Below are positions 21,558 through 33,033 of a stretch of 64,000 nucleotides of DNA, piece by piece; position 1 is the stretch's first letter, and the number at the start of each line of letters is the position of its first letter. The DNA is from Ehretia macrophylla (taxonomy: Eukaryota > Streptophyta > Magnoliopsida > Boraginales > Ehretiaceae): assembly GCA_037974665.1 (NCBI GenBank), contig CM075780.1:7191768-7255767 (forward strand), given 5' to 3'. The notes below the pieces were generated by a model that worked only from the letters and a program-made list of their open reading frames with translations, did no database searches and was not told where the DNA came from. Position numbers and translations under genes: made by a program.

Positions 21558-24500
21558 TGTGAGGCCTGGCCTCGATTTGCATACGATACCTCGTTTCGTG
21601 TGTCCTAACCTTGAACTGCATGCCTTAACCTAGGTTTAAGAGTCGTATCTTGATTTACATGCCTTGCATTAAATTACGTGCATTCTTTTAGGGTTGCATG
21701 CATTTACTTAGAATATGTGCATTCGTCTTGTAGTTCGTGCTTGACCTCGTAGTACGTGCCCTAGACCTAGGAAAATGTGCCTACACGCTAATCAAGAAAG
21801 CATCCTACACAAAGCACTAGACTATTAAATAATCCTACAAATTCCACTAACTAATATTCTAATCCTAAGTCAATGCACTAGAAGACAAAAATTCACTAAG
21901 CACTAAACATTCTTATTATTTATTCTTTATTCCTTTTGCAAAACCCATGCACCTAAAATACCACATCAACCTACAATAAATTATTCCTAAAACAAGACAA
22001 AAATTCAGAATTTAACATCACTTGGCCGACCATACCTTGTCCTTGAGCAAAAATTTGAACAATATAACTCATTCATGCATGCTAGTACACAATATTACAC
22101 ATTGTCATATCTTTTCCATACACCAAAGCATTATTTTATTAACCACCATGCTCCACATTCTCGGCCACATCACCAAGTATGCCAAACAATTCAAACATGC
22201 TCCAAAAGATGACACAAATTCAGTTTTTGCAAGCCTAGGGCCGACCACATGCACAAACATGTCATTTCTTTTTCTCAAACTCTCATTCTCTCATTTTCTC
22301 TCTCTCTCTCTCGGCCTTGGCTGCATCCTTAAGATCCATAGCTCAAGCTCATCTTCTAAAGCTCACCTAAGCTCTCAAAGACTCTAAGGAACTCGACCAT
22401 AGCAAGCAAAGCAAGAAAAACACATGCAAGCTCACAAAAACTCTTCATTCTCGGCTTTAGTTATGTTGTGATAGCTTTCTTTCATTTCCTTTTGTTCTAA
22501 TCACATGCACACACTAAGAAGATGCTAACTAAGCTAGGAAATTAAAGAACAACAAGCTATCTCTCGGCCAAGCAAGGAAAGAAGATCCTTTTGTGCATTT
22601 TGAAGACCATTTGTGCATCTTCATATATTAACTTGCTAAGGTGAGGGTTAAACTCTTTTAAAAGCTTTCAAAAATCACATGCATGCATTCTTATGACTAT
22701 ATTTACCTCTGTAGTTGTTGTATATGTGTCTATATGAGCTTATATGACCATGCATGGCTAGATTTTTGGCTAGAACTTGAAGATAGGTAATAATCGAGTA
22801 CCTGGCAGATTTCTGACTTGGTAGAGCGAAGTGCATTTGGCCTCGTAAATGATGTTGAAAATGTGTGACAATTTGTAGGTTGCTAGCTTTTGCAGCTCTG
22901 GACATTTTTGTCAGAAATAGACCAAAGCCAATTATGACTCTAAGACCCTCAAAAATAGCAAAAATCGTAATGTGTCTAAAACTGGACAGTTTTGCGTAGT
23001 CTCACGGTTTTGGCCATAACTCCTAAGTATGAACTCCAAATGATGCGAGGTTTATTCCTAGATTTAAATCACTCATTAAGCTTTAATTTGAAATTTGTTT
23101 CACTGAAATTGGATATTGTTTGCTTGTCTAATCGAATGTGGGAAAACAGACCATTGCAGTGAGAGTTTTGTTTAGTGATGTGCTTAGAATCATGTTGAGA
23201 CCTTGCTTGGGGTATTGAATGCCTGGAATTGTGGTACTTGGATGTTGTGTGGGCTGTTGAGGTTGGTTGAAGTTTCTTAATGTGATTGATGTATGGTTTG
23301 GGATCATTAATCGATGAATGGTATGCTTACTCGCACGTTTAAGCACGGAATTGAGACCCTAACGCTTATGACTTTTGTTAATAGATGGCCTATTGGTTAA
23401 ATGTGTCAATTTGTGTGGTAATAGGATGCCCGTAGTTGTCGTTATAGCTCTAAATATGATTTTCGATGATTGCATGTTACTAAGTGAGCTATTCTTGCAT
23501 CTAGTCTCGTATAAATGTTGTTGCATGCTTGTATAATGTTAATACTTGATACGTGAACCCCGAAATGAGTTATATGACTTGATTTATATGTGTCACTTGG
23601 CTGCCCGTTTAATGTTCATAAGAATCCACATGTTTTACAAAGTGAAAATTCATGTTAAGCATGCCTCATTCGTTTACTTGGCAATATGTGATCTTGAAAT
23701 TGCTCGGAGGCAACCTACTTTGTTGTCCTCCTAATGTGAATCATTAAATGGTATAAATGTTTATTGTATACAAGTTGCAACCTTTCATTGTGGCATGGTA
23801 GCGTTTCACGAACGCCGAGTGGCATAGGGCTTACCGGTGCTCCCGTGACTACCATGGTCCATTTCCCTCTCTCGCTTGGCATTCCACCCTTGAAGAGTTG
23901 GGTCGTAGGATTTTGGGATACATCCGGAGTACACCCAGTTGAGAGCGATAAGTGGATAATTGAAGTCGACCACACAATTGCTTTCGAAAATGAATTGAGA
24001 GAAAAAGCTCACCGTATCATTTTCACTATGTGTTTAAGTACTCTCGCTTCGTTCCTAGAAGACCTCGGGAAGGAAAGACGGGTAAATGTGTTCTTTTACA
24101 CTCATATTATGCTATAAATTTACTTGTGTTATACGTCATGCTTTCAAAAAGGGGTTTTTATAAAGTTTAACCAGAAAAGAGTTTCAAAACATATTTCTCG
24201 TTTCCCCTCGCTGAGTTCATAAGGACTCACCCTCTTTTATCATCACAAGTGAAGAAGATCAAGAACAGGTACCCGAGGATAACGTGCCTATTGAGGACTC
24301 CTTGGAGTGATTGCCTGCCCTACGTGCCTTACTTGACTGTTGCTATTTTGTAAGCGATATGTTTGTTTTGAAGACTATTTCTTATGTTGTTTGTCGTTGT
24401 TATTGTAAATCACCCCCGTTGTAATTTGGGGTCTAATTTTGGTTTGTGCTGATTATAACTAGACAGACACTCTTTTGGTCGTTTTGCTATCACCACTTTG

Positions 24501-24948
24501 ATTAGTAGCTACTACAGGCTTATGAAGTATTAGGCAAAAAAAAAAGCCAAGTAAAATGAATCTATCCAATCTTAAGCAGGTACTCATTTGTAGGCTAAGG
24601 AATAACAGACACTTGTATAATAGGAATTAACAAATAAACAGGACATAGTTACCATGCTAGGTGTTAATCAAATGAGACTTCGAGATAAATAGTAAGCATA
24701 TCAATTGGTGATAAATAGTAACCTTAGTTGGAATCAAATTTGAGATTGAAGGTTTTGAGGCGTTTAGAAAATTAGGTTAAACTAAAGAGCCTAATTACAG
24801 TCGTTACGCTGCCAATTTTCTGAAAAATTTAGGAGTTTTGGTTTAACAGATAAGCTTAACCTTAGTCAACCGATTATAGTCGTGAAAGAACATGAACGAT
24901 TAGATCACATCCTAGTCTAACCTCTTTAGGTCGGGTTAGGGCATGACA
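21558..24948 (+). repeat. LARD-B 3' LTR
   Basis: 3,391 bp, intact at both ends, followed by target-site copy GGAAG. It begins with ACGT-type repeats (21558-21789). It keeps the ~112 bp that the 5' LTR has lost. It carries the GGCAACCTACTTTG and GGGTCGTAGGATTT blocks shared by all Tekay-like LTRs in this window. Confidence 0.92.
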
Positions 24949-25265
24949 GGAAGCAAGCTTGCTTGGCTGCACCTATTTTCAGTACCCAAAATTGAATGTT
25001 TTAATCAGTTTCGGGCCACTTTATTTTTTTTTTTGCGCTATTTTTTAGGACCGGGTCGTTCGTTGTGAGCCGTGAAAAGGATGAGAACCCAACTCGTGGA
25101 ACATTGGAGGGCTCTACAATGCGTCGATATCACGTCTTGCTATGATGTTGCGTTATTGATACAGATGGGTTGTCGATAAACCCAATGGGCTTTTTGAATG
25201 TCTCGTCTTTCTTGGCTGAGACTGTGAACCGTCAACACATAAGGGCCTTGCACCATCAACATGAC

Positions 25266-25384
25266 GGGTGTGATCATACCAGCACTAATGCACTAGATCC
25301 CATAAGAACTCCGAAGTTAAGCGTGCTTGGGCGAGAGTAGTACTAGGATGGGTGACCCCATGGGAAGTCCTCTTGTTGCACCCC
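25266..25384 (+). rRNA. 5S rRNA gene copy, fairly well kept
   Basis: Full-length 119 bp with about six substitutions; bases 40-94 match the consensus, so the A box and most of box C are intact. The unit shares spacer variants (gatgcattatcc, gtccggtgccc) with the unit at 27971. Confidence 0.9.
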
Positions 25385-25930
25385 ACTTTTCCTTTTTTTT
25401 TTGCCCCGTTTAGCCTTGCCAAGATGCATTATCCATCACATTTATATTCTCGAGTCCCACGACATCTTGGGCAGGACAACTTCGCTTCGCGTAGAGGCTG
25501 GGCCCGCAAACTGAGGACGTGAGGCCAATGACCAGGTCTTCATCGGTCCGGTGCCCATAACTTTAGATCCGTAAGGAGTTATGCGGTGCAAAGTATACGG
25601 TTGGAAAGCTCACTCTACGACGGGGGCAGCAAGCCTGCTTGGCTGCACCTGTTTTTGGTACCCAAATTGAATGTGTTTTTGGGCCATTTTTTTCCTTTTG
25701 TGCTATTTTATAGGCCGGGGTCGTTCGTCGTGAGCCGCGAAAAGAAAGAGAACCCAACTCGCGGAACATTGGAGGGCTCTACAATGCGTCGAAATCACTT
25801 CTTGCTGTGGTGCTGCATTTTTGAAGCAGATGGGCTGTCGATAAGCCTAATGGGCCTTTTGAATGGTTCGTCTCTCTTGGCTGGGTCTGTGAACAGTCAA
25901 CACATAAGGGCTTCGCACCATCAACATGAC

Positions 25931-26049
25931 AGGTGCGACCATACCAGCACTAATTCACCGGATCCCATTAGAACTCCGAAGTTAAGCGTGCTTGGGCGAA
26001 AGTAGTACTAGGATGGGTAACCCCCTAGAAAGTCCTCTTGTTGCACCGC
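25931..26049 (+). rRNA. 5S rRNA gene copy, degenerate
   Basis: Full-length 119 bp with about ten substitutions. It shares G25T, G70A, G89A, G97A, G99A and G108T with the copy at 28646, four units away, showing block duplication. Confidence 0.9.
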
Positions 26050-26610
26050 CCTTTTCCTTTTTTTTGGCCCGTTTAGCCTTGCCAAGATGCTTTATCCATC
26101 ACATTTATATTCTCAAGTCCCACGGTATCTTGGGCAAGACAACTTCGCTTCGTGTAGAGGCTGGGCCTGCAAACCGAGGACGTGGGGCTTGTGACCAGGT
26201 ATCCGTCGCTTCGGTGCCCATAACTTTTGATCCGTAAGGAGTTATGCGGTGCACATCATACTATTGGAAAGCTCTCCGGGAGCTCTACGACGGGGGCAGC
26301 AAGCTTGCTTGGCTGCGCCTATTTTCGATACCCAAAATCGAACATTTACATTAGTTTCGGGTCACTTTTCTTCTTTTTTGCACTGTGTTTTAGGCCCGGG
26401 TCATTTTTTGTGAGCCACGAAAAGGACGAGAACCCAAATCGCGGAACATTAAAGGGCTCTACAATGCGTCGATATCACGTCTTGTGGTGAAGCTACGTTG
26501 TTGAAGTAGATAGGCTGTCGATAAGCCCAATGGGCCTTTTGAATGGTTCGTCTCTCTTGGCTGGGACAGTGAACCGTCAACACATAAGGGCTTTGTACCA
26601 TCAACATGAC

Positions 26611-26729
26611 CGGTGCGATCATACCAGCACTAATACACCGAATCCTGTCAGAACTCTGAAGTTAAGCGTGCTTGGACGAGAGTAGTACTAGGATAGGTGA
26701 CCCCCTAGGAAGTCCTCTTGTTGCACCCC
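26611..26729 (+). rRNA. 5S rRNA gene copy, degenerate
   Basis: Full-length 119 bp with about ten substitutions. It shares G1C and G66A, and the downstream variant gtcgaacaggtgc, with the unit at 30607. Confidence 0.9.
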
Positions 26730-27261
26730 CTTTCTTCTTTTTTTTGCCCCATTTAGCCTTGCCAAGATGCTTTATCCATCAAATTTATATTCTCGAGTCC
26801 CAAGGCATCTTGGGCAAGACAACTGCGCTTCGCGTAGAGGCAGGACCCGCAAATCGAGGACGTGGGGCCTGTGACCAAGTCTCCGTCGAACAGGTGCCCA
26901 TAACTTTTGATCCGTAAGGAGTTATACGACGCACATCATACTGTTGGAAAGCTCTCCGGGAGCTCTGCGATGGAGGCAGCAAACCTACTCGTCTGCACTA
27001 GTTTTCAGGACCCAAAATCTAATATTTTCTTCAATTTTGGGAGACTTTTCTTCTTTTTGTGCTATTTTTTAGGCCCGGGTCATTCGTCGTGAGCCATGAA
27101 AAGAACGAGAACCCAACTCGTGGAACATTATAGGGCTCTACAATGCGTCGATATCACGTCTTGTAGTGATGCTACGATGTTGAAGCAGATAGGCTATCGA
27201 TAGGCCCAATGGGCCTTTTGAATGGTTTGTCTCTCTTGGCTGGGACTATGAACCATCAACA

Positions 27262-27289
27262 TATAAGGGCTTTGCACCATCAACATGAC
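27262..27289 (+). promoter_or_regulatory. Upstream promoter element of a 5S copy (TATAAG at -28, C at -1)
   Basis: TATAAG lies 28 to 23 bases before the 5S start and the base at -1 is C. Plant 5S genes are known to need a TATA-like motif near -28 and C at -1. Most other copies here have the weaker CATAAG at the same place. Confidence 0.6.
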
Positions 27290-27408
27290 GGGTGCGATCA
27301 TACTAGCACTAATGCACCAAATCCCATTAGAACTTCGAAGTTAAGCGTGCTTGGGCAAGAGTAGTACTAGGATGGGTGATGCCCTGGGAAGTCCTCGTGT
27401 TGCACCCC
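27290..27408 (+). rRNA. 5S rRNA gene copy, degenerate
   Basis: Full-length 119 bp with about eight substitutions, including G68A and bases 91-92 in box C. The upstream TATAAG is a good match to the plant 5S promoter. It shares C15T and the atataaggg variant with the copy at 31284. Confidence 0.9.
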
Positions 27409-27970
27409 CCCGTTTCATTTTTTTTTGCCCCATTTAGCTTTGCCAAGATGCTTTATCCATCACATTTATATTCGCAAGTACCACGGCATCTTGGGCAGGA
27501 CAACTTTGCTTCACGTAGAGGTTGGGCCAGTAAACTGAGGACGTGGGGCCTGCGACTAGGTCTCTGTCGCTCCAATGCCCATAACTTTTGATATGTAAGG
27601 AGTTATGCGACATAAAGCATACCGTTTGGAAGCTCTCTGGGAGCTCTACGACAGGGGTAGCAAGCCTGCTTGGCTATACCTATTTTCTGTACCAAAAATC
27701 GAATGTTTTCATCAGTTTCGAGCCACTTTTCTTCTTTTTGCGCTATTTTTTAGGCCCGGGTCATTTGTTGTGAATCGTGAAAAGGATGAGAACCCATCTC
27801 GCGGAACATTGGAGGGCTTCATAACGTGTCGATATCACGTCTTGCTATGATGTTGCGTTGTTGATGTAGATGGGTTGTCGATAAGCCCAATGGGCTTTTT
27901 GAATGGTTCGCCTCCCTTGGCTGGGACTGTGAACCGTCAACACATAAGGGCTTTCCACCATCAACATGAC

Positions 27971-28089
27971 GGGTGCGATCATACCAGCACTAATGCACCA
28001 GATCCTATTAGAACTCCAAAGTTAAGCATGCTTGGGTGAGAGTAGTACTAAGATGGGTGACCTCTTGGGAAGTCGTCTTGTTGTACCCC
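27971..28089 (+). rRNA. 5S rRNA gene copy, degenerate
   Basis: Full-length 119 bp with about twelve substitutions, including G48A, G58A, C67T and G81A in the internal promoter region. It is the block partner of the unit at 25266. Confidence 0.9.
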
Positions 28090-28645
28090 ATTTTCCTTTT
28101 TTTTTGCCCCGTTTAGCCATGCCAAGATGCATTATCCATCACATTTATATTCTCGAGTCCCACGGCATCTTGACCATGATAACTTCGCTTCGCGTAGAGG
28201 CTGGGCCCACAAACCGAGGACATAGGGCCTATGACCAGGTCTCCATTAGTCCGGTGCCCATAACTTTTTATCCGTAAGGAGTTATGCGGTGCAAAGTATA
28301 CCGTTGGAAAGCTCTTCGGGAGCTTGACAACGGGGGTAACAAGCCTGCTTGGCTGCACCTATTTTCGGTACCCAAAATTGAATGTGTTCATCAGTTTTGA
28401 GCCATTTTCTACCTTTTGCGCGGTTTTATAGGCTCGGGTCGTTCATGAGCCGTGAAAAGGAAGAGAACCCAACTCGCAGAACATTGGAGGGCTCTACAAC
28501 GCGTCAATATCACGTCTTGCTATGATGCTGCATTTTTTAAGTAGATGGGCTGTCGATAAGCCCAATAGGCCTTTTGAAAGGTTCGTCTCTCTTGGTTGGG
28601 ACTGTGAACAGTCAACACATAAGGGCTTTGCACTATCAACATGAT

Positions 28646-28764
28646 GGGTGCGATCATACCAGCACTAATTCACCGGATCCCATCAGAATTCCGAAGTTAA
28701 GCGTGCTTGGGCGAAAGTAGTACTAGGATGGGTAACCCCCTAGAAAGTCCTCTTGTTCCACCCC
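28646..28764 (+). rRNA. 5S rRNA gene copy, degenerate
   Basis: Full-length 119 bp with about eight substitutions, six of them shared with the copy at 25931. G70A and G89A fall in the internal promoter. Confidence 0.9.
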
Positions 28765-29326
28765 CCTTTTCTTTCTTTTTTTTCCCCGTTTAGCCTTGCC
28801 AAGATACTTTATCCATCACATTTATATGCTCGAGTCCCATGGTATCTTGGGCAAGACAACTTCGCTTCGCGTAGAGGCTGGACCCGCAAACCAAGGACGT
28901 GGGGCTTGTGACCAGGTATCCGTTGCTCTGGTGCCCATAACTTTTGATCCGTAAGGCATTATACAGTGCACAGGATATTGTTGGAAAGCTCTCTGGGAGC
29001 TCTACGACGGGGACAGCAAGCTTGCTTGGCTATGCCTATTTTCGGTACCAAAAATCAAACATTTTTATCAGTTTCAAGACACTTTTCTGCTTTTTATGCT
29101 GTTTTTTATGCCCGGGTCGTTTGTCGTGAGCCACGAAAAGGATGAGAACCTAACACGGGAAACATTAGAGGGCTTTACAACGCATCGATATCACGTCTTG
29201 CGGTGAAGCTGTGTTGTTGAATCAAATGGGCTCTCGATAAGCCCAATGGGCCTTTTGAATGGTTCGTCTCTCTTGGCTGGGACTGTGAACCATCAACACA
29301 TAAGGGCTTTGCACCATCAACATAAT

Positions 29327-29420
29327 GGGTGCGATCATATCAGCACTAATGCATCGGATCCCATCAGAACTCCGAAGTTAAGCATGTTTAGGCAAGAGTA
29401 GTACTAGGATGTGTACCCCC
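29327..29420 (+). pseudogene. 5S rRNA pseudogene with 25-bp deletion through box C
   Basis: Only 94 bp remain. After gtactaggatg the sequence jumps to tgtacccccc, removing about 25 bp of box C and the following stem. Six further substitutions lie upstream, including G58A, C61T, G64A and G68A. It cannot give a normal 5S RNA. Confidence 0.92.
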
Positions 29421-29980
29421 CTTTTTCATTTTTTTTGGCCCCGTTTAGCCTTGCCAAGATAGTTTATCCATCACATTTATATTCTTGAGTCCCATGGCAT
29501 CCTGGGCAGGACAACTTCGCGTCGCGTAGAGGCTGGGCCTGCAAACTGAGGACGTGGGACCTGTGACCAGGTCTCCGTTGCTCCGATGCCCATAACATTT
29601 GATCTGTAGGGAGTTATGCGGTGTACAACATATCGTTGGAAAGCTCTCCGGGAGCTCTACGACGGGGTCCAAAATCCTGCACAGTTGCGCCTATTTTTGG
29701 TATCCAAAATCGAATGTTTTCATCAGTTTATGGTAACTTTCTTATTTTTGCGCTATTTTTTCGGCCAGGGTCGTTCATCCAAACCCGCGAAAAGGACGAG
29801 AACCCAACTCGCGGAACATTGGAGGGCACTACAACGCGTCGATATCACGTTTTGCTGTGATGCTGCGTTGTTGAAGCAGATAGGTTGTTGATAAGCCCAA
29901 TGGGCCATTTGAATGGTTCATGTCTCTTGGTTGGGACTGTGAACCATCAACACATATGGGCTTTGCACCATCAACATGAT

Positions 29981-30099
29981 GGGTGTGATCATACCAACAC
30001 TAATGCACCGGATCCCATCAGAACTCCGAAGTTAAGCGTGCTTGGGCGAGAGTAGTACTAGGATGGGTGACCCCCTGGGAAGTCCTCGTGTTACACCCC
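29981..30099 (+). rRNA. 5S rRNA gene copy, best preserved in the window
   Basis: Full-length 119 bp with only three differences from the array consensus (C6T, G17A, G113A), all transitions. The internal promoter region (bases 50-97) is intact. Upstream, the -28 element reads CATATG and base -1 is T, so the external promoter is weakened. If any copy here were still functional, this would be the first candidate. Confidence 0.92.
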
Positions 30100-30606
30100 T
30101 TTTCATTTTTTTGCCCCGTTTAGCCTTGCCAAGATACTTTATCCATCACATTTATATTTCGAGTCCCATGGAATCTTGGGCAGGACAACTTCGATTCGCG
30201 TTGAGGCTGGGCCCACAAACCGAGTACGTGGGGCTTGTGACCAAGTCTTCATCGCTCCGGTGCCCATATTTTTTTATCCGCAAGGAGTTATGTGACGTAC
30301 AGCATATTGTTGGAAAGCTCTTCGGGAGCTCTACAACGGGAGCAACAAGCCTGCTCAGCGGCGCCTATTTTTGGTACCCAAAATCAAACATTTTCATTAG
30401 TTTCGGGCCACTTTTCTTCTTTTTGCGCTATTTTTTAGGCCCGGGTCATTCGTCGTGAGCCACGAAAAGGATGAGAACCCAACTCACGGAACATTAGAGG
30501 GCTATAAAACACATCGATAAGCCCAATGGGCCTTTTGAACGGTTCGTCTCTCTTGGCTGGGACTCTGAACCATTAACACATAAGGGCTTTGCACCATCAA
30601 CATGAC

Positions 30607-30725
30607 CGGTGCGATCATACCCACAATAATGTCCCGGATCCCATCAGAACTCCAAAGTTAAGCGTGCTTGGACGAGAGTAGTACTAGGATGGGTGACCCC
30701 CTGGGAAATCTTCGTGTTGAACCTC
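30607..30725 (+). rRNA. 5S rRNA gene copy, degenerate
   Basis: Full-length 119 bp with about eleven substitutions, clustered in bases 16-27 and 102-118. The spacer just before it has a deletion of about 53 bp near 30514. Confidence 0.9.
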
Positions 30726-31283
30726 CCTTTTCATTGTTTTCCCCGTTTAGCCTTGCCAAGATGCTTTATCCATCCAATTTATATTCTCGAGTCCCACGGC
30801 ATCTTGGGCAAGACAACTTCACTTCGCGTAGATGCAAGGCCCGCAAACCGAGGACGCGAGGCCTGTAACCCGATTTTTGTCGAACAAGTGCCTATAACTT
30901 TTGATCTGTATGGAGTTATGTGACGCACATCATACTGTTGGAAAGCTCTTAGGGAGCTCTACGACGGGGGTAGCAAGCCTGCTCGTCTGCGCCAGTTTTT
31001 GGTACCTAAAATTGAACATTTTCATCCGTTTCTGGCCACTTTTCTTCTTTTTGAGCTATTTTTTAGGCCTGGGTCGTTCGTCGTGAGCCGCGAAAAGGAC
31101 GAGAACCCAATTCGCAGAACATTAGAGGGCTCTACAATGCGTCGATATCACGTCTTGTAGTGATGCTGTGTTGTTGAAGCAGATGGGCTGTCGATAAGCC
31201 CAATGGGCCTTTTGAATGATTCGTCTCTCTTGGCTGGGACTGTGAACCATCAACATATAAGGGTTTTGCACCATCAACATGAT

Positions 31284-31402
31284 GGGTGCGATCATACTAG
31301 CACTAATGCACCGGATCCCATCAAAACTCCGAAGTTAAGCGTGCTTGAGCGAGAGTAGAACTAAGATGGGTGACCCCCTGGGAAGTCCTTGTGTTGCACC
31401 CC
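31284..31402 (+). rRNA. 5S rRNA gene copy at the type A/B spacer boundary
   Basis: Full-length 119 bp with about six substitutions, including G65A, T76A and G81A. Its upstream spacer is type A and its downstream spacer is type B, so an exchange between two 5S families lies at or next to this gene. Confidence 0.9.
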
Positions 31403-31968
31403 CTTTTTCATTTTTTTTTTGCGCCGTTCAGCCATGCCAAGATGCTCCATCTATCACATTTCTTTTCTCGAGACCCACAGCATTTTGGGTAAGGCAACTT
31501 CGCTTTGCGGAGGGGCTGGGCCCGAAAACCAATGTCGTACGGCCTCGAACCTGGTCTCTGTCGCTCCAGTGCCCATAACTTTTTTATCTGTAAGGAGTTA
31601 TGCGGCCTATAGTATATCGTTGAAAAGATCTACGGAAGCTCTACGATAGGGGCAGCCAACCTACTCGACTGTGCCTATTTTTGAAACCCAAAATCGAACA
31701 TTTTTCATCAGTTTCGGGCCACTTTTCTTATTTTTGCCCTATTTTTTCATCCCCAGTCGTTCGTTGTGAGCCTCGAAAAGGCCGATAACCTGACTCATAG
31801 GACATTAAAGGGCCCCATTTCCCATCGATATCACATCTTGTGAGGATGCTGCATTGTTAAAGAAGATGGGCTGTCGGTAAGTCCATTGGGCCTTTTTAAT
31901 GGGTCGTCTCTCTGGGCTGTGACAGTGAACCATCAACACATAAGGGGGCTTTGCACCCACAACTTGAC

Positions 31969-32086
31969 GGGTCTGATCATACCAGTACTATTGCACCGGA
32001 TGCATCAGAACTCCGAAGTTAAGCGTGCTTGGGCAAGAGTAGTACTAGGATGGGTGACCCCCTGGGAAGTCCCCTTGTTGCACCCC
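31969..32086 (+). rRNA. 5S rRNA gene copy, degenerate, type B unit
   Basis: 118 bp: one base is missing in the GGATCCCATC stretch. About eight substitutions, including A23T and G68A. Confidence 0.88.
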
Positions 32087-32646
32087 CTTTTTCATTTTTT
32101 TTTGCGTCGTTCAGCCATGCCAAGATGCTCTATCTGTCACATTTCTTTTCTCGAGTCCCACGGCAACTTGGGCAAGACAACTACGCTTCGCGGAGGGGCT
32201 GGACCTGGAAACCATAGTCGTACAGCCTCTGACCTGGTCTCCGTCGCTCCGGTGCCCATAACATGTTTGTCCGTAAGGAGTTATGTGGCCCACAATATAT
32301 CGTTGAAAAGCTCTCCGGGAGCTCTACAACGACGGTAGTAAGCCTGCTCGATTGTGCCTATTTTCAGAACCCAAAATTGAACGTTTTCATCAGTTTCGGG
32401 CCACTTTTCTTCTTTTTGCGCTATTTTTTCATCCCGGGTTGTTCGTCGTGAGCCTCAAAAAGGCCAATAACCTGATTCATGGTACATTGAAGGGCTTACT
32501 TCACATCGATATCACGTCTTGCAAGGATACTGCATTGTAGAAGTAGATGGGCTTTCAATAAGCCCATTAGGCCTTTTCAAGGGCCGTCTCTCTGGGCTTG
32601 GACTATGAACCGTCAACACATAAGGGCTTTGCACCCACAACTTGAT

Positions 32647-32765
32647 GGGTCCGATCATACCCGCACTACTACACCAGATCCTGTCAGAACTCTGAAGTTA
32701 AGCGTGCTTGGGCGAGAGTAGTACTAGGATGGGTGACCCATTGGGAAGTCCAACTGTTGCACCCC
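32647..32765 (+). rRNA. 5S rRNA gene copy, degenerate, type B unit
   Basis: Full-length 119 bp with about thirteen substitutions, including the type B marker A23C. The internal promoter (bases 48-93) is unchanged. It is the last copy before Tekay-1. Confidence 0.9.
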
Positions 32766-33033
32766 CTTTTACATTTTTTTTTACGCCGTTCAGCCATGCC
32801 AAGATTCTCCATCTGTCATATTTCTTTTGTCGAGTCCCACGGCATCTTGGGAAAGACAATTTCGCTTCGCAAAGGGGCTCGGCCCTCAAACCTAGGTCGG
32901 GCAGTCTCTGACCTAGTCTTCGTGGCTTCGTTGCAAATAGCTTTTGATTCGTAAGGAGTTATGCGGCCCACAGTATATCGTTGGAAAGCTCTTCGGGAGC
33001 TCTATGACGGGGGCAGCATGCCTGCTCAGCTGA

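Larger units (their letters stand above)
15564..24948 (+). mobile_element. LARD-B: non-autonomous LTR retrotransposon with Tekay-like LTRs
   Basis: A complete element in a 5S spacer. LTRs are 15564-18842 (first bases mutated to TATGAGGCCC) and 21558-24948 (TGTGAGGCC...GGCATGACA). The target duplication is GAAAG/GGAAG (one mismatch). A tRNA-iMet primer site and a polypurine tract are present. The 2.7-kb interior carries no recognisable Gag or Pol domain, but its last bases before the polypurine tract resemble the end of the Tekay-1 pol (gaatttcgagacgaaattcc). It therefore looks like an internal-replacement or deletion derivative of a Tekay-type element. Confidence 0.92.
24949..33033 (+). repeat. 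5S rDNA tandem array, block C (12 copies, with spacer-type switch)
   Basis: Twelve 5S copies starting at 25266, 25931, 26611, 27290, 27971, 28646, 29327, 29981, 30607, 31284, 31969 and 32647. Spacers up to 31402 are type A (tttagccttgccaagatgctttatcc; gaacccaactcgcgg). After the gene at 31284 they become type B (ttcagccatgccaagatgctcc; gataacctgactcatgg). Longer repeated blocks are visible: 24949-26600 resembles 27655-29330, and 26611-27408 resembles 30607-31402. Confidence 0.95.

Noticed and set aside
22022..22387. A 121-codon frame in the LARD-B 3' LTR with a 120-codon copy in the 5' LTR (15920).
   Set aside because: Both are the same LTR sequence duplicated by retrotransposition. No known motif, and the other Tekay-like LTRs do not keep the frame.
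24949..33033. Regularly spaced repeats considered as a CRISPR array or satellite DNA.
   Set aside because: The repeated unit contains a complete plant 5S rRNA gene with its internal promoter, so it is 5S rDNA.
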